In this document: positions 11,201 through 24,400 of the stretch, one piece after another
Layout: each line of letters begins with the position of its first letter
Position numbering within the stretch: the stretch's first letter is position 1
Assembly (NCBI GenBank): GCA_003024175.1
Contig: MDYQ01000111.1
Span: 62,001 to 126,000, forward strand
Length of the DNA: 64,000 bases
Reading direction: 5' to 3'
Source: Planoprotostelium fungivorum
Taxonomy: Eukaryota > Evosea > Variosea > Cavosteliida > Cavosteliaceae
Notes under the pieces: generated by a model
Told to the model about the DNA's origin: nothing
Databases searched by the model: none
The model's input: the letters and a program-made list of their open reading frames with translations, nothing else
Translations under genes and position numbers: made by a program

Positions 11201-12585
11201 GTGAGAGAAGAGAGAATTCATCTTCTGAAAGAACTCCATGGCCCTCCTTGCAGCTCTTCCGGGCGATCCTCTGTCCATCAAGAGTTGAGCCTGACGAGCA
11301 AAGATAAGTTGCTGCAGGTCGAACTCGCTCAACTTCTGATCGAAGATGAGTGATCGGAAATTCTTCCTTTTCAGGTCGAACAATTTTCCGTCCTCGTCAG
11401 AAGGTTCGTCCGCCCCGAATTGAGCGAAGCGATTGCGCGTACCTCCTCACGTAAGTGTCGTACGTACGTTACGTCGGGACTCACTCTGTTCGGATAATGC
11501 GACGTCCAACTCGTGATACTGTCGACTGGCCTCGTTCAGCATCCCCACACGCTCGTAAGTGAAGGCGAGACCCTCCTTGAGTAAAAATAGATCGTAGAAG
11601 CTCCAATTCGGCTTCAGTCTGCTGTCCATCAATCTCTTGCACTCCCCTTGGATCTGCAGGGCTGCATCGAAGGAAGCCAAGACACATTCTCTCAGTCGAA
11701 CGAGGAGCTCCTCCCACTTCTGATCGTTCTTCTCTGTCACGCGAACTTGACAGCATCTCTCCTTGGGATAACCTGTGGTACGTCACCATCTCCTGAAAGA
11801 TAGACTCTCACCTTTGATGATCTTGTTGTAGGTGGTGCCCACCAGCTTCGATGCGATTTCAGATCGAGTCGTCTTCTGGCTGATGCAGATGTCCACGATG
11901 AGCCACTCGAGTCTCTTGTTGTTCATGTCGTTCGTCCATTCTCTGATCTTATCTCCCAGAATCTACAACGTTGTAGAGCGCCATCGAAAAAGGGGCTCAC
12001 CTTGGGATCGGGTGCGTCCTCACACTGAACGAAAAGGAGACAAGCAGATGGACGGAGGTACCAGCTCATCGGTGTCATAGAAGTGAAAGTCTTCTCGGCG
12101 GGGACGAAAGATAGACGCACGGAGCCAGGTGGAGCCTCATTGAATTGGAGGGGTGATCGAGGGATCCATGGCTTCGTCAATGGACCCAATTGAAGGAGAC
12201 CGGCGCGTTCTAATGTTGCCCACAGACCCGGTGTCTCTTCTGCATCTGAAATGATTGGATCAGAAGGTTATCACGTCATCAGAGGGAATGGTGATAGAGA
12301 AGGAGGTGGTCCATGCAGAAACTGTGAATACGACGCCGAAGGATAAAACATCAAAGCACAGCGACATATCAGCTTCGTATTGATATCTGACTCACATCCT
12401 ATCGTAACACTGTCATTCTTCGTCTCATAAGAATCGACCAGTAAATCTGTGGCGCCACTGGGGAGTCTCTGTCTTGGAGTACCAATTCCCGAGGGTCTTT
12501 CAGCGGCCGTCTGACCTGTGACGCTACTCACAGTATATCCAACATTTGGAGTAAAGGAGTCAGCAGAGCTGTTTGGCTCTGACAT
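8218..12585 (-). CDS. TRAPPC10: TRAPPC10 / Trs130 subunit of the TRAPPII tethering complex
   Basis: TRAPPII tether subunit that works with the core complex in Rab activation at the late Golgi and endosomes. The encoded protein is about 1,200 residues, close to human TRAPPC10 (about 1,260). The N-terminal domain includes IREWTNDMNNKRLEWLIVDI, YPKERCCQVR and DSRLKPNWSFYDLFLLKEGL followed by NEASRQYHELDVALSEQ. These match the family's core blocks (WLIV, DPLK...CV, PGWSF..YF..QEELA, QYDELDALF) in order. The middle has helical repeats (MEFFQKMNSLF, LYHTAARKLLRLGRM) and the C-terminal third is beta-rich, as in other Trs130 proteins. A Ser/Thr-rich leader (MSEPNSSADSFTPN) precedes the domain. At least 15 introns of about 40 nt occur; one ends inside the palindrome at 11962-11977. 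It is divergent from gatC with 82 bp between starts. Confidence 0.9.
10303..10318. repeat. Imperfect copy of the intron palindrome
   Basis: TCTACAACAGTGTAGA lies in a TRAPPC10 intron and differs from the palindrome TCTACAACGTTGTAGA only at its two centre-right bases. See the intron-motif findings. Confidence 0.7.
11962..11977. repeat. Perfect 16-nt palindrome spanning a TRAPPC10 3' splice site
   Basis: TCTACAACGTTGTAGA. On the minus strand the inferred intron ends ...CTACAACGTTGTAG and the next exon begins ATTCTGGGAGATAAG (ILGDKIREW). The right half of the palindrome therefore supplies the acceptor AG, and the left half lies where a branch site would be expected. Confidence 0.8.
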
Positions 12586-12667
12586 GCTGTTTGTGTGGTT
12601 CAGAATGCGGCCGATGTGATTCGTTGTAAGATTCGCTAAAATCCCGATTCAAAGATCACCTCTCGCC

Positions 12668-13197
12668 ATGATACAAACGGGACTGCTCTGCCGATGGGCC
12701 AGCCTTTCGAAGAGAAAGATGGCAACGATTAATATTCAGCATAAACCATTCAAAGGATTCGAGCAACCTACATGGTCTGTCTCCATCTTCCTAAACAAGC
12801 CAGAGAATACAGACACAATTAGCGCAGAGAGAGTTCGCCAGCTCGCATCATCGACCAAGATCAAGGTATGATTATCGTAGACCGAAATGATCTGATAACA
12901 GACAGGTCACAGAGGAATCTGTAGAGGGTCTCGTCACGGATTTAAGGCAGATCCTAGGATTCGTTGGTCAGCTGTCTTCCGCCAGTGCTGAAGGCGTAGA
13001 ACCTCTCATCACACCCATAGAAGGTGGAGCATCGTTCTCGAACCCTCTGACGTACCTCAGAATGCATCCAAGTGACTGACAACCGATGGAGAGAGGATGT
13101 ATCCACCGTCACAGACACGAAAGACGTGATGGGACACACAAAGAACGTTCACAGATCCTATTTCACCTCGCCAAACGTCAAAGACCCACCTCCATGA
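12668..13197 (+). CDS. GATC: Glutamyl-tRNA(Gln) amidotransferase subunit C, mitochondrial (GatC)
   Basis: Small subunit of the GatCAB amidotransferase, which converts mischarged Glu-tRNA(Gln) to Gln-tRNA(Gln) in mitochondria. The leader MIQTGLLCRWASLSKRKMAT is Arg/Lys-rich and acid-free, like a mitochondrial presequence. After a first intron the core reads VTEESVEGLVTDLRQILGFV followed by GQLSSASAEGVEPLITPIE, the classic GatC pattern of two helices and then (D/E)GVEP. A 37-nt intron (GTGGAGC...CTCAG) joins this to ECIQVTDNRWREDVSTVTD and the end NVHRSYFTSPNVKDPPP, corresponding to the GatC C-terminal strand that wraps GatA. The region between leader and core is longer than in bacterial GatC. 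Confidence 0.85.
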
Positions 13198-13280
13198 GAT
13201 AAACATCTCGTGACATGATCATCATGTAGTTGAACGACAGCACAAATGGACGTGCACCTCTTATTTTGCATCTATTCAAA

Positions 13281-16200
13281 CTACTGCTTCAACTTTTCTG
13301 ACAAAAAGAGATCCGTCTCGTGGATCGAAAAGAAGGGCTCGTAGAAGATGAGACTTCCACACTTGAAGAGGAGAGGCCTCAACTCTCCCAGCATGTCCTT
13401 GTGGGCCTCGGCGGTGCTCTTGAGAGACAGATGCTGGAGAGACAACTTGTCCGTGATCAACCTCTTCAGACTCGAGTAATTGATGTTCTTGCACGAGTCG
13501 ATGAGTAATGCGATGAGGTTGGGAAAGTGATCGGTGATGAGCTGGATGGATTCATCACCGATCTCCGTAGCAGAGAGGTTCAAAGTTGTGAGGCGAGGGG
13601 CGATGGGTGAGTTGCACATGGCGATGACGGCCTCGTCGTTCAATTTGGGGCATCCGCTGATGTTCAAGTGTTCCAGCGATCTCAGACTCTGCGCCACGCT
13701 GTGAACCGCCGCACTCTGACTTTTCGTCAGACGAGCTCCTCTTTCTCTGCGACTCACTGTGATGTAGATGCAGTACGAGATGTCTAATACTTCTATTGAA
13801 GGGCAGGCTCTGACGATGGAGAAGATGGTGTTGTTCGTGATGTTGGCGTTGCCCGATATCCTCAGTGAGATGAGATTGGAGAGATAGCCGAGAGAAGAGA
13901 CGATACAATCTCTCGTGATGCCAGAGCAGAAGGGAATGTTGAGGACCTTGAAGTTCTTTCCCTTCGTCAAGAGGCTCGATAGACACTCGTCGTCAAAGAC
14001 GTCACTGCGCTCGATGGTTAATTCTTCCAGCTGAGTCAGTTGTTGGGCCAGCTGCTTGTACGATTTGCTTCTCAAGTTGGCGCTGCTGATGGCGATGCTT
14101 CTCAAGCTGGTCCGCTGTGATATCCACTACCATCGTGAGTGGTCATGACAATGAACATGGAGGAGTCTTACCTTGATGTTCTTGTCTTCCAGTGCGACGA
14201 AACCGGAACAGATGAGAGAGACCAATCGTGTGCAGTATCTACAGATGGAGTGTAGACTGTCGGGATAGTTCAAGAAGATGTCCGAGTAAGGGCAGATCAA
14301 CTGTTCTAAGCTCGGCAGGTGCAGTCCCATCTTCCCCGGATTGAAGGAACACCTTTGACGATCAGCGTTGAATGTCGTGAGAAGTACATCACCTCGTGAT
14401 GTTGAGATAGACGATGTTGGTGCCTCCCTCGAAGGACAGATTGTCAACCTCCGTGGTACCACTGATGTCCAAGTGTCTGATGTGCTTGCAGTGCTTCAAG
14501 ATGTCGTGAAAGTCTTCAGACCACCCTTTACAATCGGCCAGATTGAGTCGAGTGATGTTGACGAAAAACTGACACATGCTCTGCACGTTGTCGTAGGTCA
14601 ATTGTCCCTCCTATCGTGATCGTCAATCTACATCGTTGTAGATGAAAGATCGACCCACCGTCAGATCGATTGATTCCACGATTGCACCGTACTGCATCAG
14701 CGATGGACTCTCCAGTATGACCTTGTACGTTTCCTGGAATTGGATTACGCACGATCTACAATATCCTCTCACCTTCTGAAATAGATTGAATTGGAGGGAC
14801 CATTTTCTGTGCTTTCTGGCCGTAGCGAGAGCGTTCATGATGACATCGAGGCGAGATAGATCTCTGTACTTCTCCACTGCCTCTGCCAACAGCCTCCAAT
14901 CGATGTGAGGAAGTGATCTGAATGACATGTCCAACAGAAATTTCGCGTAGATGTCGAGAGTCTCTCTCGAGTCGGGAGATGCACTGTAGAAGTGAGTGAT
15001 GATGTCATCGAGACATCGTATGTGATATCTTACCTCAATGCCTGCTCGAATTTAGCCTGCGATAGAGAGAACATTCTCGACAATTTCCGATTCCCCTTCG
15101 CTTTCCCTGACTCCATCAGGTTCCAATTCACAAGAATAAATCCCAAATTCCAGAAATAAAACTCACCTTGCTCGTTCTGCTTTCCAAACAATATGGGATT
15201 CCAATTGTGATTGTACATGGACGTCGTATCAGTGGATGATCCCAGTGTGGTGCTGCCGTCGAGCAAGTGATTGTTGTTCCTCGTCGATGCATTCTGTTGC
15301 TCCGCTTCGATTCGAGCCCGCAGTGCAAATCCATTGGCCTCGGCAGCTGCGATGAAATCCATCGGTTTAGATCTGACGATAAAGTCTTCAATGTCCACTT
15401 CTTCAAAGGTGAACCTGATGACATGAGTACGTTACGTACGTACGTACGTACCCGTCTCCGTGCTTCTTCAGGCTCCTCCTGCAGTACTTGCTGATCTTGA
15501 TGCCACTGATCTTGGCCACTCTCTTGAACAGCCAATAGAAGCCCATGGAGGACCTGACCAAGTACTTAAGGATGTGCTCTTCTCCCTCGTATTCTTCTTC
15601 CTCTTCTTCAATCTCTTCATATTCTTCTGTGGCTTCTTTCTTCATCTCTTCGGTAGAAATTCTCGTCGGCAGGGCGTGGATATCTCGGCTGATAAAGGTG
15701 GGAGCTGAGTAGAGTGAATCAAATTGAATGAAATAAAAAGAGTCACCATTGCTGGGGCTATTACCCTGATAGGCCGTGTCTTTGATGTCTTCATCTTTGT
15801 CGTATTCACCGTATTCCTATCTCCTGGTCAGTGTTTTCCTCGATGGCGGATGCCTCACGTGCACGGTCTGAACATCTTCTGATTTCGTTTCAGGTTGAGC
15901 CTTGTGACGAGTCCAATTCGTTGTGTTGGGCATCACATCTGAAGGGTACAGCATGTAAGACATGTCACTCGATGATATTTTACAGAGATCCTACCATACG
16001 GTCATTCTGACAATGTGAATCGTGTAGACTCACCATTCCCTGACAATCGCAGAAGAATTTGGCCATCTTGGATGATGCTGAGATGTTGTGTCCCTTGTGG
16101 CACCTTTCACTGCACACGACACAACATCCGAGGTCTTCGATCAGATTACAAGTGAAGCAGTTGTAAAAAGGTTGTTCGGTGTAATGCTGAAGACGATGAG

Positions 16201-18718
16201 AAGGCGTAGAATAAGTCAAATACCTCTCCCGTGGCATTGAAAGTGCAGATACCCATAACGATGCATTTGTGGATCATCATGGTCGGATCTTGATCTTCCG
16301 TCATGATCTCCGCTCTCAGCTGATTCGAACTGGGAAAATCGCGGAATTTTCTCGCCATGGCGGGCTCCAGTTGTCCCCTCCAGAAGTCGACACCGTCATT
16401 TCTGTCGACATTCAGCTCTCGTTGTTCGATGGACAAAGAAACGACGCACCTGCGGAAATAGGCAGAGTTGGGAGAATTCTCTCCGATGATCTGATTGAAC
16501 AGGTTCAACACCACCTGTTTGTAACCAAAGATTCCGCGAATTTTTCTGTTCTGTGCATCTCTTCCCTGGTCAACGGTCAACGGGAGAGTGCATGTATCAC
16601 GTGACTGACCGTGCGCAGTTGGTATCTGAGCATGTTTTTGATGGTTCTGGCGATCATCTCCATTAGAATGTATCTTCTTATGAATGGATTCTGTGTGTTG
16701 TTTCTAACCACCCCCAGGTACCTCACATTGATTCCGGCTCGATGTAGATCGTGAATAAAAGTCTTTTTCAGAATCTGTTCTCCTTTTTAACCATCGAATG
16801 GTGAATGATATGCACCTTGATCACGGCGGAGATATCTTGGTTCATTCGATTGAACGAATGATCGAGAGAGGCCGCGAAAGAAGGTATGACCACATTGATC
16901 AACTTATTGGTGGCATCCATCACCTTTCATCATCATCATCGATCGCATCATCCATCATCGTCTCACCTCTTGTCTGTGCGTCATTCGATCAGGATCCTCT
17001 CGATCGCTGGGAGAGAAAGCGTCCGAAGACAGAGGTACAGGATTTGACTTGACAAATTCTGGACGGAACAACTGCCAGAGGTAACACGACTTGATGTCCA
17101 TCATCGGTGTGGTGGGAGCAAACGTCCTTGCCGCATCGATGAGATAGTATCGTTGATCAGATCCCAGATGTACTTCGATGTCGACCGGCCCATAGATGAT
17201 CATCCTCCCACTCACTCCTGCCTAGTTGACGTCACGTGACCGAAGACATGTCGTACGACATCTCACCACGTGGGCCTTCAGATTGAGATGAGAAGCGGCT
17301 CTCTTCATCATCATGGAGCATTCTGGCGTGGGTGATGCCATGTTTCTACCAAAGTCCATGCTACCGTACTGCAGGGTTGACTTATCGATGGGTAAGATGG
17401 ATATGGCAATCAATCGATAGCCCATGTAATCGATGAGAGACATCAAGGGTACGCGCAGTCCAACGCCGGCGGAGAAATATCTCGTCAGGCCTTTCTGCTC
17501 GTTCGATGCCGATTTCATGCAGAACTCGTCGCCTCCGTAGATGCCTTTCCAATCTTTTGCAAACTTATACAGGATTCCAGCGTGGACGTATTTCTCACCA
17601 CCGGCCTGTCCTCCGATGGAGATCGGCTGGGACACGTCAATCGGTACGTACGTACATTACGCACGACTCACCTTGATGGTCTTCTGATCGATGGAGAGAG
17701 TCTCTTCGTTGATGATGATCTTTCCGTACAAGATAGAGGTGCGCTCGAATTCTGAGGCCAACTGTGAGATCTGTTCGAATCGTTTCACCCTCTCTTCTGT
17801 CGTTCTCTGGGGTAGATCTAAGATCTGTACGTGTGTCAGACAGTGACACGTGTCGTTCGATTCACCTTCTGAAATTCTTCGTTCCAATTTCGCACGGCGA
17901 CAAATTGAGCGTTGATGATGTCGTTGAGACGCTTCTCGGTGCTGATGGACAATTGAGTCAGACTCCTCTCCACTTGAACTGCGATGTCTAACGCTTTTCC
18001 CACAGCCTCCATCTCCCTGTCTAGATGCTCCGCACTACTGCGATCTGTCATTGCATCAGGGTTCAGAAATACAACTGCAGATCATCGTTGAATGAGTAAA
18101 TCACCTTGTGTCTTGTGGTTCTTCTTTAATTCAGTGATAGATTGACTCTTCTCTTTTAGCATCTCACGGGAGTAGTTGAGGAGCTCATCCACCTTGTCCA
18201 TGGTATTCTTCGTGCTATCCAATAATGCCAGATCGTTCTCGTTCAAACGCAATACATCCACCTTCGGATGTCGTCTCTCTCTATCCTGATCATGCCATGT
18301 CAGCAGATGGTCTCGGTATCTAGAAGATGAATCTCACGTGTGTGGATGCACTATCACTGACACGACGAGCTGAATTCGTGCGTTGAAAATTGTTACTGCG
18401 TGGGGTGATGTTTCCTCTTCTCTCTTCTGGTGTTCTCTCCGAGTAAACGAGTTCGTATAATTTCGGGGCATTCTTCGATGAGTTCTCTCCGAGGACGTCG
18501 CGGTCGTCTTCATAATCGTGATTGATATCAACTCCCTGCCATGCTATGTAAGCCATTAAATAATCTATGAATTTTACCCCATCTACTGCATTCTGACTGA
18601 CACCTTCAGAAACGGAGAGATTTCGCATTTGTCTGAGAGGCAGTGATGCCTGTTGTTGTGGAGATATGTCTTCCACATAATCTACATCTCCATCGTCGTC
18701 ATAGTCAGGGTCGAACAT
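13281..18718 (-). CDS. Large multidomain protein: CLU domain, UBR-type zinc finger, leucine-rich repeats
   Basis: Read as one gene of about 1,550 residues. The N-terminus is acidic (MFDPDYDDDGDVDYVEDISP), followed by a coiled region (RLNENDLALLDSTKNTMDKV and NDIINAQFVAVRNWNEEFQK). Next is a CLU (clustered-mitochondria) domain: KYVHAGILYKFAKDWKGIYG, GDEFCMKSASNEQKGL, PLMSLIDYMGYRLIAISILP, GPVDIEVHLGSDQRYYLIDA, and the trailing NLFNQIIGENSPNSAYF...DFW block. A UBR box follows (QPFYNCFTCNL, CCVVCSERCHKGHNI, FFCDCQ) with the Cys/His zinc spacing. Then come an acidic EEYEEIEEEEEEYEGEE stretch and LRRs of the Cys-containing F-box type (LEHLNISGCPKLNDEAVIAM) to the end SEKLKQ. Frames join across canonical short introns at each domain border, including GM|DLCKISSSD after the UBR box. 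A split into two genes near 16.0 kb cannot be excluded without transcripts. Confidence 0.7.
14627..14642. repeat. Intron palindrome, one-base variant
   Basis: TCTACATCGTTGTAGA lies inside an intron of the CLU-UBR-LRR gene, between the exons ending SIDLTVG and starting EGQLTYDN. Only one base departs from the perfect palindrome. Confidence 0.75.
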
Positions 18719-19197
18719 GACCCTTTTGACCAGGAGATGTAAAGTTTAGAGTTGACGGCTTCAGCACGGCAGTAGCCGTGGTAAAGGTCAGCAATGGATG
18801 GATTGTCTTCTCAGAGACAAGCAGGTCCTCCGGTGGCTATCGCCTTCTTGTGATGTGGCACAAGATAAATAAATGCCATTGGAACCATCTACAATCGTCC
18901 GGGCGCCAATCTTTCAGGATCACCAGTTGGTTGTGCCATTAGTTCATATATATGCTAGTCACTAGCAGCGATTTTCAATCAAGTTAGATGTGCATTGGTG
19001 TCACAGTAGAAAGCTAGGACTGGACGAGCCATGACTGTTTGTAGTCTGACACGGTTCAGGTATTGGCTGTTCGGGTCTCCACATGATCCGAACACACACG
19101 ACGAACTGATTCAGCTAATCATAGCGGAAACAACTCAGCATTCAGCCATTTCATACCAAACACAAAGGATCACACACACGGCTAAAACAATACCTGT
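18719..19197. other. Divergent promoter region between the CLU-UBR-LRR gene and racA
   Basis: About 480 bp. It contains GCTAGTCACTAGC at 18954-18966, a perfect odd-length palindrome about 230 bp upstream of the racA start and preceded by an AT-rich stretch (TTCATATATATG). No coding segment recognised. Confidence 0.4.
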
Positions 19198-21466
<2,269 letters not shown>

Positions 21467-21499
21467 ATAAATAGGCTTACACTTATATACAATTTATTT

Positions 21500-24400
21500 C
21501 TATTCATCCTCTTCCGCACGTAAAAAGTGGAGGAAATCATCGGTTGGAGCGTATTGTTGGTTGACCAAGTGCGCGGCATCTACCATGTCATAGCTCATGA
21601 CTTCATCTTTTGGCCATAGGTCCGTCTCGTACACATTGTTGGATGATCCATCGGACAACCAGCTACATATCTGTACAAAGTCGGGTCTGTCCTCTGGTGA
21701 TGCCATCCACACTCCTGCTCGATGTTCAACGAGATAGACTGACCTCTTCTTACCCTTCATGACGGCTTGTAGCGTAAGTGGGGTACCATCCGGTATCTCC
21801 AATCTGTCACTCGTCAGTACAGAGTGTGTCTATGATCTGTACCTTTTATCGTTGAGGATGTCGATGGCAACCTCTACCATTGCCCTTTCACCCCATGGCT
21901 CTTCACACGTCAAGATCTCCCAGATGACCACACCGAAAGAAAAGGCTGAGTGCACGTTAATTGGATGCCAATGGTACAGGGTAAATGAGTCACCGTCAGA
22001 TTTAGTGCTGTACTCTCGCTTCGATATGGCTTCGGGCGACATCCATTTCACAGGCCCCATGGTACTGGCTGTTGTCGATGCAGTGTCTCTGCTCTGTATC
22101 TGCCTAGACATGCCAAAGTCGCTCACTTTTGCCTCGTGATGCTTTCTGCTCAGAGTCAGATATGGATGTATGACCCTTCGCTCACGAGAGCAGAATGTTT
22201 CTGGCAGCAAGATCTCTGTGTATGATCTGTTTGACGTCAGTCGACACATGATGACAAATGATGACTAATGATGACAAATGATGACGAATGATGACATCAC
22301 CTTCTCTTGATGTAGATGCAGCACTCCTTTGGCTATTCCAAGAATAATGCTGTCCTTCTTCTCTTGTGTCACTTCATTTCTGTGTGCCTCCAGATAGTCC
22401 AGTAGACATCCACCCTCACAGAATTCGCTGTTTGTATGTCTCAATCTCATGTGTCGTCTGATGCATCCGATACTCACGTGACGATAGACAGGGGATCAGG
22501 GGGAAACGTGTATCCCATGAACAGCACCACGTTCTGTTACATCATCGTCAGCTTCATCCTTTTTTCCTTCTCTTCTCACCGGATGAGGTCTCAAGCTCTG
22601 CACTAACGTCGCTTCATCCTGTTCCTCGTCAGTCGTTCACGTGCGATGAAAGATCACCAAGAAACTCTGCATCTGATCTGTGTTGATGTGTTCACTTCGT
22701 ATCTGTCACACGTCACTACATCATAATGACATGCTTTATCACCTGCTTGACAGCCACCGTTACGCTTCTCCAACTGGCCCTGTATACGATTCCAAACGCT
22801 CCCGATCCGATCATCACTTGTCCTTCTAACTCGCTGAATGGAATCTAAATTCACACAATCAGTTTGATCTTCGATGAGATCAGCAGATAACTCACCACAC
22901 TCTTGAGAGTGGCGTTGTTGTTGATCTGTGTAAAATCCACGAAGTCGAAGCTCGTTTTGTAGACTTGTTTCTTTCTCGCCAATAAGAGGACGATGACTAT
23001 TATGAAGACTAAGAAGAAGACACAAGCGATGACAGTTCCAGCAATAGCTCCTGCTAGGAATGAGATAAGATGAGACGACATGTGAAGATGAGAAGAATGG
23101 TTCACCGGCAGAGAGTCCAGTAGAAGCAGGGATGGCATCGGGCGTGATGGAGTCAGACACGCTCTGCACAGTGATGTTCATCGAGCTGTACGCTGACGAT
23201 CCCACTTGGTTGAGATATGACACTACTCTCGATGACGACCCTTCGTTCGATCCTTCTGTCATTTCGTCATCATCTGAATATGGTTGTGAGAATCACCAGA
23301 GGGAGGAGAGAAGGACAAATCGACAATCACACTGCCTGATCTCGTTCTCAGTATCTGCACTCTGTCGCTGCTGATGGCTGCGATCTTGGCCACTGACTGT
23401 ATGAAAGATGCAGAATCGAATGTAGAGACGCTCCCTGCACGTTTCAGCTCTTTCGTCATTCGGTGAGCTCTGTCACCTGCTATTCTGATGCTCATGTCAG
23501 CCGACTGATAGTTGTCCACTTGACATCTGGCTTGACATAGAACAGACGCTTGGGCTGGCAGAGGGCACACGAAAGTCTGATGAGTGAAATTGCAGTAAGA
23601 CAAAGAAGGAACGTTGACCATCAGCATGACATCAGTCAGCGTGTTGTATGACAGGTCAAGCGTAGACAGTGAGGTACAGCCTGTGAGATCAGGTACAGAT
23701 CCGTTGATGGTGTTGTGGCTGCACATGAGTCAGGTCAGATGTCGCACTACAAAGATCACCTTGCATCGAGATACCTCAGATTGAACAGCCCTGTTCATCG
23801 TAAGAGGCACATCTAAACAATCACCACCGATGAGTGTCACCTGACATAGAGGGAAGTGAACTGATCAGATTATGACTGACGTCAATAGACAACAGTCCTC
23901 TCATTCCGTTCAGCGTCTTGATCTGTCCGCTAAATGCGTTTCCTGTCACTCGTTCAGTTTCCGCTCATGTAGAAATGATAGATCACCGCTGAGGTTGAGA
24001 CGAGTGAGAGAAGACAGTGTGTCTAAGAAGCTGAGAGGTCCACTCAACTGATTACTGTGTCGCTTAGAAGATGTGGCAATACATATGATGGTCACCTCGA
24101 CAGATCGATGGTCTGTGGATCAGATTTGAGAGGATATGGCACTTGTCCTGTCAGCTGATTGTGCGACAGAGATAGCACTCGTAAGGAGTTCTGCTTCGCT
24201 GTACAGTATCAGATCTCACGGCGGTGTATACAACCCACCCAGTCCAACAGGTATCGATCCCACCAATCGATTGTAAGACTTTTACACGTCAGATAATGGA
24301 TTGGGGTAATCTAAACTCACGAGATCGATGACCTGTAGTCCTATCGATCCACTGATGTCTGGTATGTTTCCGTTCAGATTGTTGCCAGAGACGTTCAGTG

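Noticed and set aside
13320-13986. Alternative frames over the LRR exon of the CLU-UBR-LRR gene
   Set aside because: The minus-strand frame ending SEKLKQ has regular LRR spacing; the others are low-complexity by-products.
18954-18966. GCTAGTCACTAGC as an operator-like site for racA
   Set aside because: A single 13-nt palindrome with no second copy in the window; too little to call a regulatory site.
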